Below, one piece after another: positions 21,602 to 37,350 of a DNA stretch of 64,000 nucleotides. Each line of letters opens with the position of its first letter. Within the stretch, counting starts at the first letter, position 1. The DNA is from Brassica napus (Eukaryota; Streptophyta; Magnoliopsida; Brassicales; Brassicaceae). The notes beneath the pieces were generated by a model. It was not told the DNA's origin. It saw only the letters and a program-made list of their open reading frames with translations, and ran no database searches. The stretch lies in NCBI RefSeq assembly GCF_020379485.1, contig NC_063452.1, positions 11,387,065 through 11,451,064 on the forward strand. Reading direction: 5' to 3'. Position numbers and translations under genes: made by a program.

Positions 21602-23062
21602 TGATGATAAGAATTTCAAGGCCCCTAATCAAATGTTGTAATATATAGGATATCAAACCAGTCCTAAGTGATTATGATGCAAAGGGAATGCAAGACCATG
21701 CTTAATCTAAGTGCTACCAGTTTTTGAGATGATTTGAAACTAGATTACTACTTAAAATGCAATAAAGGACAAAGCTTTCTTTCTTATAAGAAGGGAGAAC
21801 TCATGGGCTATGGGAATTGATCTTGGGTGATCAAGATTCAATCTAAAGGTGTCAACTTTTAACCAATCTATATCTACCTTAGGCCTGGACACAATCCTAA
21901 ACAAACTCTATCCCTAGATGAATGCTCATTTACCTAGATAACTCAAGCATCAAATTCCTTTCGTTAAATGTTATCTAAGTAATCATTAATCTCAAGTCTA
22001 CTAGCCATCTTAACATCTTTAACAACAAATCCCTTTGGTAAAGGATGTTAAAAACTTAGGAGAGTTGGTTCAGGCATTTCATCAAACACCTTCCGGTTAT
22101 GAAATGCCTAGAGCTCAACTTTATAGAGGTCAACTCTAATTGCATTAAAAGCCCTCTACTAGCAAGGAATAAGATTGAACTATGCCTAAACACCTTAGAT
22201 CTAGCTTAATCACCCTTAATCTCCCTAACCCATGAATCCAAAGATGACTACTCACTACTCTCCATGATGAGCCCAAGAATCAAAGATGATTTGGTGCTAA
22301 TCATGATTAGTAATCAAGATAATCAAGCAATCACAAGAGAGAAATGATCAAGATAGGATCTTTTACCTAAAAGTTCTTTTGTGATTAGATAGAAAACAAG
22401 ATGAGCCCCTACAATTAGGTCTGAAGGACCTTTATAGTAGCTTAAAGTCGAACCTGGTTTAATCTAACAAACCTGGGTTAATCAAAACACAAATTGGTAA
22501 TTATCTGGTCAAACACGGAAAATGTTGACTTTCTTGACTCGCAGCGGCCACGTGAAACCGCTCCGCCTAGCCGCTGGGACACTCGCAGCGGCTTCCTTGC
22601 TTCGTCATCACACCGCTGCGACAAGTACGAACGCGGCAGGGAACGGGGTATTTTCCAAGCGGTCTCGTCACACCGCTGCGTCAGGCCGCTCCCGCACTTG
22701 GTATCCATTTCTTGAGTCTTCATCTCTCGAGCGTCTCCAGCGGCTTAGGTACACAGCTGCGTAAGGCCGCTCCCACACTTAGTCTCCGTTTCTCAGCGCT
22801 TGCATCGGCTTCTTACGGGGCCAAAAGGCCGCTGGGACGTCCTTATGCCGCTGGGACACTTGATCAATGCGTCTCCTTCTCGAGAATCACCCCTTTTGCC
22901 TCCAAACCATCTCTAAATGCTCCAAAGTCACCATTTGAAATCTCCATCACCTGATAAGGACATATGTAATGCAATGCAACCTAAACATATCTAAATGCTA
23001 TCCTAAATGGTCAACATATGCAAGAATGAATGGTTAAAACAATGCAAATTGAGAAGATATCA
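21602..23062 (-). repeat. Athila 5' LTR (1,461 bp)
   Basis: Direct-repeat partner of 16299-17760. It carries the same GCCGCT/AGCGGC cluster at 22540-22860 and is followed on the plus strand by the GCTTC duplication. Confidence 0.95.
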
Positions 23063-23327
23063 GCTTCTGTTTTTTTATGAGCCCGCGTGTTGATGTCAAT
23101 GGCCCAGGAAGGCCATTTCCGTTTATTTCTTTTTTTTTCCGTTCTCCGACTCTTCTTCAACCTCACCGTCTCTCTAAACTTAGTCTGAATTTTTTTCTTT
23201 CAAACTCTTTACCTTCCTTAACGCTCAACGAGGTTCAACGTATCCTACTAAATTCTCTTAATTAATGTGATTCTCATTCAACCCAATAACATTCTCGACC
23301 TCTCGGTTTCCTTCCTTTTATATATGA

Positions 23328-25044
23328 TTGGAGAGGATTGCGAGTGGGATGAATCTTCACAATCACTCTCAATTAATTGATCCTTCGAAAATGTCTTCCT
23401 CCGATGTTGTTGCGCAATCCGCCTTCGATGTTCTCCGACTGGGTAGATCTTCACAGTTCATTGTTGCTCGTCTGCTACGTTTTTGGACTCCAAAAACATC
23501 AAGAAGTATGGTGAATTCATGGGAATCACTTTATAGCTCTTATACAAGTCGAATCTCTTTCTCTCTATCTGCAAATAACATGATTCTGATTGTTTATATG
23601 TTTTTTTATAGATGTAGCATCAAGCTTTACTCTGGCTTGAAGCCTTAATCTGCAAGTATATGTTCCTTTTTCTTTTTAATCTTTTCGAAAGTTTCTGTCT
23701 TTAAATCGGATATGGTTAGTCCCTTACGAGTGAAGTGATTTATTTAATGTTACTACAACTACTTGTCGGAATTGTGTTCATGCTTTTTGACAAATTGGCA
23801 TCATAATTTGAATAGGAGTCTGTGGCAGGATCCACATGAATTTGCAATCCAGGTATTTCTCAATGTTCTTCTTCTGGAATAGGTTTGCCTTTGAATGTGC
23901 TGGGTTCATTACTTTGTGGTTTGTGTTATTGCAGTACAGGGAAAGCGAGTTGGTCACGGGTGAAGATGATGCCTATAGGTACACCTACAGAAACCGAGAG
24001 GAAGGCACTTGGCAATAGGTTTCCCTAGGTATATCCAACTTTTACATAATTTTTGAGAGAAAGAACAAATGCAAACTTTGATTATATTGTTGCAGTATCG
24101 AGAGCGTGTGATCTTCATTGGACAGAACATTGATGAAGAGTTTTAGCAACCAGATATTAGCAACTATGTTGTATCTTGATACTCTTGATGATTCCAGGAG
24201 GATTTATATGTACCTTAATGGACCTGGTGGTGATGTGAGTTTCTCTTTCACAATTTTTTTTGTTCTTTGCTTACAAAACTTGTCTAAATTTTAAAAAAAA
24301 AATTATTATATTTTTTCTGTAGCTAACTCCAAGTTTAGCTATCTATGATACAATGAAGAGCTTGAAAAGTCCGGTTGGGACACATTGTGTTGGGCTTGCC
24401 TAAAACCTTGCAGGTTTTCTTCTTGCTGCCGCTGAAAAGGTACTCTTTATTTCACTTTCTTTTGAAGCATGTGGAAACCAAATTGATCTTATATGCTAGC
24501 TAGACTCTGAGGAACTTGAAGTTGAATTATTGTTTTCTGTGAAAGGGTCAACGGTTTGCGATGCCATTGTTAAGGATCGCTCTCCAGTCACCTGCTGGTG
24601 CAGCTCGTGGTCAGGTGGTGCAGCTATAAGCCGCTTATCTCTCTAAGTTATGGACTATAAAAAATATTTTTCCTCTCTTATAGTAACATGGTAAAGCTAT
24701 ATATATACACTTGCAAAATTCCTTCAGGCTGATGATATTCAAAATGAAGCAAAGTAGCTTTCAAGGATAAGAGATTACCTCTTCAACTAACTAACCAAAA
24801 ATACAGGACAGCCTGCGGAAAAGGGTTAGTTTTGTTGTCATAATAATAATTGACACCTCTGAGTGCATATGCTGATGATGATGAAAATAATTAAACAATG
24901 ATGATGATACAGATCTTCAAAGATTTGAGCAGATTGAAAAGGTTCAACTCAGAAGAAGCTATAGAGTACGGACTTATCATTGTTAGACCACCGCGCATCA
25001 AAGACGACGTTCCTCTCCAAGATGAAACCTCAGGTCTCGGTTAA
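23328..25044 (+). pseudogene. CLPR2: Chimeric pseudogene: RPA70-like N-terminus joined to CLPR2 copy
   Basis: The first part (23328-23560) resembles the N-terminal OB fold of plant replication protein A large-subunit-like genes (LRLGRSSQFIVARLLRFW, then in another frame KNIKKYGEFMGITL). From about 23612 it matches CLPR2, a non-catalytic ClpR subunit of the plastid Clp protease, AT1G12410 in Arabidopsis (CSIKLYSGLKP near the N-terminus; later YRERVIFIGQNIDEE, SLAIYDTMKSLKSPVGTHC, RIALQSPAGAARGQ, DLSRLKRFNSEEAIEYG). Introns remain between blocks, so the copy came through DNA, not mRNA. Disablements: extra T in the DEEFSN block (~24142), TAA in the NLAGF block (~24402), and two stops in the exon at 24728-24830. 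An open frame of 106 codons (23328-23648) spans the RPA-CLPR2 join. Confidence 0.88.
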
Positions 25045-25252
25045 TCTGCTTTACAAACATTCTGTAATGTCAAAGTCTTACAAGCTTGGAGTTGTTGTTC
25101 TTAGTGCAATTGTTACCAAATAAAATCATTTATGTATATAGAGTTAATTAATTATCATTGGATCTTGAAACCAGTTACGAGTTCAAAAGTTTTTTTATTT
25201 ATCGCGATGGTTCGGAAATATATTAAAAATTAAGTATTAAATATCAAACAAG

Positions 25253-26869
25253 TAATAAAAGGACGATTGAGCCTTAGATAGAGTGTCCACGTAGGCGAAA
25301 ATAATTGGCCAATGAAAAACTATATTTTTGCCATGTCACCTCCTCTATTTGTTTTTACAAAATAATTCTTTAACTTTTTACTTAAACAATTATAACCAAA
25401 AATATTTTTTTACTGAAAATATAGTATTTATATAAATATAATTATATTTTTTATTTACATAATACTTTGTAAAGAAATATTTAGGGGGGGGGGGGGGGGT
25501 TAATGGAACATGAATTTCTATGAAATTTGATGATTTTAATAGTTGAGAGGATTTTACAAGTTAACTAGATTTAACAAATTTTATCAAATACTTTTACATA
25601 GATTTTCATTACTTGTGTGTAGAATTTTATTGATTATTATTAACTTTTAAAGTAAGAAATTAATGGTGGTAGAAAAAAAAGAAAAGAAAATCATTTCATT
25701 TGAGACAATTTTTAAACAGCTTTTAAAAACGTTTTCGTCACAAAAAAGATCTCAAGAAATAAAATGACCAAAAAAATTAATTTATACTTCTTACTTTATA
25801 GATATATAAATAATAAAAAAAAATTATATAATTTCGAAATATATGTTTTAAATTTGAATTTTGTAAAAAAAATTTGAATTATTATTTTTGAAAAGTTTAA
25901 TTAAAAAATACGAAAGTGCTTTTTAAAACTATTTTTACAATTTTTATTTTAAATTTTTAATATTTTTTTCTATTTTTTAAGTTGTGAATTGTATTATGTT
26001 AAAATTGTGATTTGTATATTATTTCATCCTTCAATTTGAGTTTTTGTATGTGATTGTATTTTATTACATCGATTTCAAAAATCTTATGGGTATAGATAAT
26101 ATTCTCAAAGTTGAGTACTATGAGTAAAAACAAAGAAAATTTACATCTCAATAACAATAGACTTTAATAGAATCTTAAAATCAATGAAAACTAAACTTTT
26201 CCAATAACAAATAATTTTGAGTGAAATTTAAAAATCATCACTCCAATAACAATTGATTCTATTTAGATTTTAAAAATTTACAAACCAATAAGAATGGAAT
26301 CTCAAAATTTAATAACTCCTCTACAATTCTTTGCCCAATAACCCTCCTTAGTGTAAATAATATCATAATTTTATAAAATACTAAAATAAATTGGGTTGGT
26401 TTTCAACTTTCACAAATAAAAAGTATTATTTGTAAACTTAGAAAAGAATATATCAAGAATATTCTTTTTTCAGGAGAGAAAATAGAAAAATACATCGCAG
26501 ACAAATCCATCTCTATTATGAAATTCCTCAATTTTAGAGAAAAAAAATAGAGGAATACATTGGAGATGGTCTAAGGCATGGCCGACGTAAATGATCGACG
26601 TTGAGATTTCAGCTTTTCTGATTCTTACTATTCTAATGTTTCAATATAATTTGAATATTCCATTTGCTATATAATATAATGGTTTAAAAGTATTTTTTGT
26701 TTCACTATATAAATTGTTTTTATATTTCAATGTAACTTTATACTTATTGGATATTGTGTGGCCAATTAAATTATGTAAATTACTGTGTAATTGATTAAAT
26801 TTATATATTAAATGACAATTTTTTAAACAAATAACTTTTAAATATTACAGATTTTAATTAAAACTGGAG
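25253..26869. repeat. Duplicated noncoding unit, copy A (with MITE inside)
   Basis: Matches 26870-27600 in the same orientation over its whole length except for the 864-bp MITE. Shared landmarks are GTGTCCAYGTAG, GGCCAATGA, TTTTTGCCATGTCACCTCC and GGCATGGCCGAC. No coding capacity. It could be two copies of one unclassified element or a tandem segmental duplication. Confidence 0.85.
25484..26347. mobile_element. PIF/Harbinger-like MITE (864 bp)
   Basis: Ends are GGGGGGTTAATGG and CCAATAACCCTCC, an imperfect terminal inverted repeat, flanked by TTA on both sides (25481-25483 and 26348-26350). Copy B of the surrounding repeat (near 27090) keeps the uninterrupted site with a single TTA, which confirms insertion and boundaries. 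The left end has expanded to a run of G. No transposase. Confidence 0.85.
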
Positions 26870-27600
26870 GATATAAGCCTCAGATAAAGTGTCCATGTAG
26901 ACGAAAATAATCGGCCAATGAGAAACTATATTTTTGCCATGTCACCTCCTCTATTTGTTTTTACAAAATGATCCTTTAACTTTTTACTTAAACAATTATA
27001 ACCAAAAATATTTTTTTAGTGAAATATATTATTTATACAAATATAATCATATTTTTTATTTACATAATAGTTTGTAAATAAATATTTAGTGTCAATAATA
27101 TAATAATTTTATAAAATATTAAAATAAATTGGGCTGATTTTCAACTTTCACAAATAGTAACTATTATTTGTAAACTTAGAAAAGAATATATTAAGAATAT
27201 TCTTTTTAAGAGAGAAAATAGAAAAATACATCGGAAACAAATTCATTTCTATTATGAAATTCCTCCATTTTAGAGAAAAAAATAGAGGAATACATTAGAG
27301 ATGGTATAAGGCATGGCCGACATAAATGATCGACGTTGAGATTTCAGCTTTTCTAATTCTTACTATTCTAATGTTTCAATATAATTTGAATATTCCCTTT
27401 GTTTTATAATATAATGGTTTAAAAGTATTTTTGTTTCACTATATAAATTGTTTTTATATTTCAATGTAACTTTATATTTATTGGATATTGTGTGGTCAAA
27501 TAAATTATGTAAATTACTGTGTAATTGATTAAATGTATATATTAAATGACAGTTTTCTAAAGTAACAACTTTTAAATATTACAGATTTTAATTAAAATTG
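26870..27600. repeat. Duplicated noncoding unit, copy B (uninterrupted)
   Basis: Partner of 25253-26869. It lacks the MITE and therefore serves as the empty site. The match ends near the shared ACAGATTTTAATTAAAA block. Confidence 0.85.
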
Positions 27601-27922
27601 ATTACATTTTAAAACAGATAGAGTAATCTATAAACTAACTCTATATAGATATGAAGACAAAATTGTAAAGTGGTCTTACCTTTTGAATTTCTCTCATTCT
27701 GTGCATTTCTAATTGGAATGAGGTAATCTACATCAAATATTATGTTACTCTAAATATATTAGAAATGGTCGAAACCGTAAACCAATTAAAGATGATGTAA
27801 GGAAGAAATAAAAATGTATTTCCAGTTATCACAAATATAAAATCAATTGACAACAACTTAATTATGTCCAGTGTAGGACAACAGAGAAGAATTTACATAC
27901 CTTCTAATATTATAATATCTCA

Positions 27923-29201
27923 CTAGACCCTGACCTGCGCGCCAGCGCGGATATAAATTTTCAGTTTTTAATTATTTATTTTATTAAATGATGTATTTGT
28001 AATAATCGTTCATATTATATTCATTAAGTAAATATTTTTTTTTGCATCTTAAACTATCTATTTTTTTACGAATGTGTGATATCATATAAAAAATATAAAA
28101 AAATGAGTATAGAGTTAATTAGATAATTTTAAAAACAGAACTTTTTCTTTCGTGTGTGATATCATATAAATAATGATCCGCCGAGTTAACAAAAATCATG
28201 ATTATTTTATGTGTAATTTTTTTATGACTATTTCCTTAAAACTATATTATATTTTACATATTTTAATTAAAATATTTTTAATATCTTTACCTTTTTATTT
28301 GAAATGCAACTCAATATTTTTTTTTAACAATTATAACAAAATATTTTAAAAATATTTTTAGAATTTGTTTGAAAAATATGAAAATTACATTTTAAATTAA
28401 AATTATCCTAAAATATGATAAGTTTTGATGTAAACGAAAACTCAAATTATGTCAAAAAATAATGATATTCAATGATAATAACAATTTTAATTGATTATTT
28501 TTTAAAAAATACATTTACAAAAATATTGTTTGAAAGAAAATTCATTTATCTTTCAAATATAAAATGAAAATATTATAATTAAATAATACAAAATATAAAT
28601 AAAAACCGTAAATTTAGCAAATGACAACTGAGTTATATTATGCTAAAATTTTCTTTCTAACAATTTATCAAATGACAAATGAGTTATGAGCAAATAATAC
28701 CATATAATTTTTAAAAACATTGCCATTCTTAAATATTTTTTGAATAAATAATTATTTTTAAATTTAATCAAATGAAAATAATATCCGTACAATTGTGTGA
28801 GTCAAATTCTAATTTTATTGATGCATGTTATATATTAGTGCTGCATGTTTTAGGTAATATTTTAATGATGCACGTTTTTAAAAATCTCTATTCTTAAAAT
28901 TTTGCACGTAAGGATAATTCATGAGTTTTTTTTTTTGTTGATTAAATGACATTATGTCCAAATTTATTTAAGGTTATTTCATTAAACTAACTGAAAAAGA
29001 CAAACAATAAAATAGGAAGTTTAAATTTATTTAAGCATATTTCATTAATGTAACTAAAAAGACAAATAATAAATTAGGCAGTTCTATTCGTTTTAGGATA
29101 TTTCATAAATGCAACTGAAAAAGACAAGCAAAAAAAAAAAGAAGTTTAATTAATGAAGTAAGAACATTTTCAAATGGGTACTTCTCTTTTAATAATATAG
29201 A
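27923..29201 (-). mobile_element. Non-autonomous Helitron (1,279 bp)
   Basis: On the minus strand it begins A|TCTATATTATTAAAAGAG (29201) and ends in a GC-rich hairpin (GCGC-TG-GCGC core) followed by GGTCTAG|T at 27923. Both termini and the A/T host bases fit Helitrons. No gene inside. Confidence 0.8.
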
Positions 29202-31454
29202 TTGTATTAGTGGCTAAATCAGTTTTCTCGAGCACAAATACTCACTCCATTCTAGGAGTTTAAGCTTTTCTATCTGATGATATTAGTAGTTTGATCCCAA
29301 AAAAAAACGGTCGAACTGTACATTGTAATTGGAGAAAGAAAACAAACAAAAATCAACCGAAAACATTTAAGGTATGTGAAACAAAAATTCGAAATAGCAA
29401 TTCTCTGCCTGCAATTAAAGAATAAGGCAATAAAATTGTAAAAATACAAAATAAAACAAAAAATATACACAGAAAGAAAAATTTAGTAAAAATAAAATCA
29501 TAATATAATTTTCATAATTGATAGTGCTCAGTTACACTAAAAAGTCTAAATTTACAACATATACAGTTTTATTTACATCTTTAAACCTATTATCTAATTA
29601 AAATGATTCTAAAAAAAAGTGACAGCATGAAGAGTTAGAAAATTTATGATAAAATATAATACATAACGTTAAAAATACATTATCATTGATCACTAAAAAA
29701 TCATGTTAGTAGTAATAAAAATGAAATGACAACATATTTATTAAAACCATAGAACGGCACGCAACAAGGTGTTATTTAATATACAAACTACAAATTAATA
29801 TGCTCAACGTAAACACACATAAAAATGAGACATCATATTTGGATATATTTAAATAAATAATTTTAAATATATTATATTCTTGATAATTTTAAAATTACTT
29901 AAAAAGAAACTAAATTATTAAAAAATTAATATACAAATAAAACTAAAACAACATTTTGTAACGTCAAAATAATAATTTAATAAAAAATATATTATGTTAA
30001 TAAAATAGATTTTAGATTTTAAAGACTTCTAATTCATGTAATATTACAAAATTCAAAATTTGTTTATTACAATTAATATTTTACCATTAGATATATTAGA
30101 ATAATATTCTAGATCGATATTCAATTGTCAGTTTTCAACTATTACACGTAAAAAAATATTATTAAGTACGTTTTTTTTTTTGAAAATAGGGTTTTATATT
30201 TTAAGTAGGTTATTGGAATACTTTTTCTTTTCGTGAATTTATTCGAGATGAGATCCGATATTTTAAACTAAGATAATTTATGTTCTATACATAATTATAT
30301 TTTTTTATATAACTCTAAAATCCCGGACTTGATTCTTCATATTTTATTAGTTAATTGTGTTACATATAATAGAAATACCTACTTTAAACTAAAAATATAA
30401 AATAAAAATCAAATTTAAAAATTAGTTATATATAATTTAATATACAAAAATTCATACACAAATAAAAATGATAAATGTAACAAATTTAAATATATTATCC
30501 GCGCGTAGCGCGGAGAAAAGATCTAGTCTAAGTAAATGTTGATAGGGAAAACCATGAAATATGTAGTTCTTATATTTCTTATATTGATTTACAAGATTCT
30601 AGGATATTAAAGCTCATTTCAAACTTCCAAACACTTTCGTTAGAAAATGTATATTTCTTATTTTATACAATCTAATGTTATTTGTTTATCTATTTATGTT
30701 ATATATAATAATTTTATTATATGATAAATGTTTAGTTTACATTAAATAGTATGGACTTTTGTTTCATTTTTTTCTTTTAAGTTATTATTCCCTCCTTTTT
30801 ATTTTAACTGTCGATTTGAATTTGTGTACAAAGATTAAGGAAACAATTAATTTTGTATATTTTCTATATAAAACATCACTACGTATACACCTAACCATAT
30901 TTCAACTAATGGAAAAATAAATTGCTGAATAAAGTTAATAAATTTTGCATTGAGGTCAAAAATGACACTAACGAAAAAAATTCTTTGTACCGACGCTTAA
31001 TATGAAACTGAGGGAATGAGTTTGAAGATAGAAATGCAACCAACAACTAGAATTAAAATAACGGTTTTATTAGTTAAAAATTGTGTAGTTAAAATAAAAT
31101 ATAGTGTACATATGCACTTCGTTAGATAATTAGACCATCATAATATGGGAAGATATTGATCGAACCAAAATTGTGTAATGCGGATAGAAGAAGCTTAGAA
31201 TACGGTAAAGTTTGGTTAAGAATAGACTTTGTCACAAAAATCGCAACTCTTGTTTATAATTTTCTTGGTTATAATCGAAAAGCAAAAAGACAAGTCAGCT
31301 CCATCTTTCCAATAATCCTCTCTCCTTGATCAATCGCAATATCGAAAAACTCTTTTAGCCTTTTATGCCCTTTAGCTTTGTTCTAGAGCCAATACTACAG
31401 GGAGACTCACACTTGCTTCAAATAATTTAATTATTTTCGGCTCTTCTTATAAAA
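29202..31454. other. AT-rich DNA upstream of MDAR6
   Basis: No gene seen apart from the Helitron end at 30497-30526. The last ~900 bp would hold the MDAR6 promoter. Confidence 0.5.
30497..30526 (+). mobile_element. Helitron 3' terminus
   Basis: CCGCGC-GTA-GCGCGG hairpin, then GATCTAG|T. The matching 5' end is not certain. A candidate TC start lies near 27903, which would make the minus-strand Helitron a nested insertion. Confidence 0.65.

Positions 31455-31455
<1 letters not shown>
31448..31455 (+). promoter_or_regulatory. TATA-like box overlapping the first MDAR6 ATG
   Basis: TATAAAAA ends at the upstream ATG. Initiation ~30 bp downstream would exclude the first ATG and place translation at 31574. 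This is inferred from spacing only. Confidence 0.4.
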
Positions 31456-34836
<3,381 letters not shown>

Positions 34837-35725
34837 GAGAGTTGATGAATTTTATAATAGCTTTCGGTTTCAGAGAAAGCAAGCAAGAAACATCTTTATT
34901 CTCGGTGAAAGTATTCATCTTTCCATTGAAAATGGTTTTATAGAGAGCACTCTTGTCAATAATCTGCATGAATAAGTTGTCGCCTCTTTTTCAGAATTCA
35001 TATTTTGCTCATAACAGAGCTTGCTCCACATAAATTCGCATGATAGTCTAATATTGAGATTTAAAGTTTTTTTTTTAACTGGAAAACGGTTTGTTCTGCA
35101 AAGCGATCATTATGACAGTAAATTTGTAGAAAACAACACAAACTATTATGTATGAGACAACCAGAAAAAATCGCCGGGATAAAAACATTAGGATTGCAAA
35201 ATGCAAACAAACGTTATCGCAAAAGTAAAAAAAAATGCAAACAAAAAAAGAAAATGGGATACTTGTCTGCGGCACTAACAGTTAATGAAACTAATAACAG
35301 AGCTTCGGAAGAATGTCTTTGACCAAATAAAAAGAGGTTGCCAAGGTAATACTAAAAATAGAAAGGATTATAGTCGACCGTAGTCACACATCATTTGCCC
35401 CCAGTGCAAGAGTAGAAATTGGCACAGAAGAACACAGAACACACACAAAAGTAAAGCTGGAGAATTCCCACACAGCTAATTCTCGCGAGTGATCTCCACT
35501 TTCTTGTTTTCTTCTGAGGAGAAAACTAATTCATTTGGTTTAGTATCAGTGGGGCGCGTGCGAAATTACATAGGTTGCAATTTTGGTCTTGTCCTGTTTT
35601 CTTCTTCTATAGCCTCTTTTCATGTGGCGGTTTGTTGTTTGGGTATATAAAAAGATCATCGACCTTCTAAAGCCTCTTTTCATATTGGGTTTCTCTCATA
35701 TTCTCTCCTCTGTTCTACAAAGAAA
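34837..35725. other. Intergenic, MDAR6 to HMA-like gene
   Basis: No gene seen. A TATA box (TATATAAA, 35644-35651) lies about 75 bp before the next ATG. Confidence 0.6.
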
Positions 35726-36844
35726 ATGAAGGTATTTCTCTTATTTACAAAGTACTAAAAGATTAGTCTTTTTTATTTTTATATTGAATTAAAAGAGTAT
35801 TTTATTTCTTCTCATATTTTCTACAGAAAATGGTTGTGATGATGGGTGTTCACGACGAGAGATCGAAAAGGAGAATCATTAGCGCAGTTGCTAACTTCCA
35901 TGGTAATCCACATCAATCATCAAACAGTTTTCTTTGTATCTTGTCTTGTTCTTGAGTTTTTATTTTGAAAAGACAACCTTTTTTCTTGTTGACGAGTTTT
36001 TTTTTACTGAAAAGCCAAAGCTTTTTATTACATACATTCTATAGTTTTGGGGTTCTTTACAGGTTATGAATGGAAACCCATGAGAGATAACTCTTATCTT
36101 CTGTCTTATTATTTTTTTGTCCTGTTCATGAGTTTTTATTGAGAAACCAAAGTTTTTGATAACACATATTCAGTCTGTTTTGGGGATTCTTTATGGTTTA
36201 TGAATTCAAACCAACGAAGAATGAACTTTTATTTTTGTCTTTGTTCATGACAGTCTTTCTAAAAGGAATAACATAAAATAAAACTGGTAGTTACATATTC
36301 ACTCTGTTCTTGGAATTCTTTGTGGGTCATGAATTAAATCTCCAAAAGTTTGAAATTTGACTGTGTTTTTTCCATGCGTTTTAATTGAAAAAACAAAGCT
36401 TTTAATTACACATACATACTCTCTGTTTTTGGGATGCAATAAGGGTTATGACTGAAACAGAGCTTTTGATTGTGATGCGAACTCTATTGTTAACCATTGT
36501 CTTGCTCATTATTCCTGTTACTAGGGGTTACAACGATTACCATGGACTCAAAGGATGGGAAGCTAACCATCATTGGAGACTTCGACAGCAGGAGGATCCT
36601 CACCAAACTGGAAAAGGGATGGATCAATGCTGAAATGGCCACATTTGGACCTTACGATCCCAAAAAAGAGGCCGAATCTGCTGCAGCTGCAGCCGAAAAG
36701 AAGAGGATGGAAGAAAGGGAACGTGAGAGGTTGGAGGGTTCTAGTGGAAACCACAATTTCTATGGTCCTACGCCTACGACGGCTACACATCATCAGATTT
36801 GTGTCTGCACTCATGACCCTTACCAAGGCTGCATAATCTCCTAA
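35726..36844 (+). CDS. HMA-like isoprenylated protein (HIPP family), metal motif lost
   Basis: Three coding exons: 35726-35731 (only ATG AAG), 35827-35902 and 36525-36844, all GT-AG, giving 133 aa. Residues 1-70 have the beta-alpha-beta pattern of a heavy-metal-associated domain (MVVMMGVHDERSKRR, then ITMDSKDGKLTIIGDFD). The MxCxxC metal-binding cysteines are absent, so direct copper or zinc binding by that loop is unlikely. A Lys/Glu-rich helix with an alanine run follows (about 77-103). The C-terminus CIIS fits a CaaX prenylation signal, as in HIPPs. The Arabidopsis counterpart by position is AT1G63950. Substrate or partner unknown. The six-base first coding exon is unusual but keeps the frame. 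Confidence 0.85.
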
Positions 36845-37350
36845 GAGAGTTTCAAGTGACTAAAAAGGCATATGGTAACTTTTAATATTTGTTAGAATTG
36901 GACTTCAAACTAGTGTTTCATCTGACGAGTAATGATGTTTTAGATTCCTTCATGGATGTTTTTTATTTCACTATTAGTTTAGTTATGTACATCTAAAACT
37001 TTGCATTATAAACCAAAAAGCAATTGTCTATTTCGATTTTGGATTCGAATTAATATAAAATCAACAAAAAAATCATAGCTTTCTTGTGATGAAATGTCTG
37101 AAGATGAAAATGACAGACGCATACGTCACAAGAAACTCCAGTCGCAATTTCCAAATTTATTCAAATCTGACCAAGAATCAATTTTTCCAATTTAATATAT
37201 CATCATCACCATCATCACATTATTCGATTTTCATTGTTTTTAAGAGGGGATTAATAAGGTTCAAAAGGGTGATTACACCAAGTGTCAATTTATATCAGTA
37301 GTATCTTCTTTTAATGAGATTGATAATTTAAGGAATATGATTAATCTGAT
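36845..37350. other. Intergenic between convergent genes
   Basis: Shared 3' region of the HMA-like gene and ISPF. Nothing else seen. Confidence 0.6.

Larger units (their letters stand above)
16299..23062 (-). mobile_element. Athila-type gypsy retrotransposon, pol deleted
   Basis: Two LTRs of ~1.46 kb in direct orientation are flanked by an exact 5-bp target duplication GCTTC (16294-16298 and 23063-23067). The primer site next to the right LTR and the purine tract next to the left LTR show that the element reads leftward. Inside are gag and the C-terminal part of the Athila ORF1/env-like protein, joined at about 20335. Protease, reverse transcriptase, RNase H and integrase are absent. A 1.6-kb noncoding stretch (17761-19372) precedes the 3' LTR, as in Athila. 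It could move only with proteins supplied by relatives. Confidence 0.95.
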
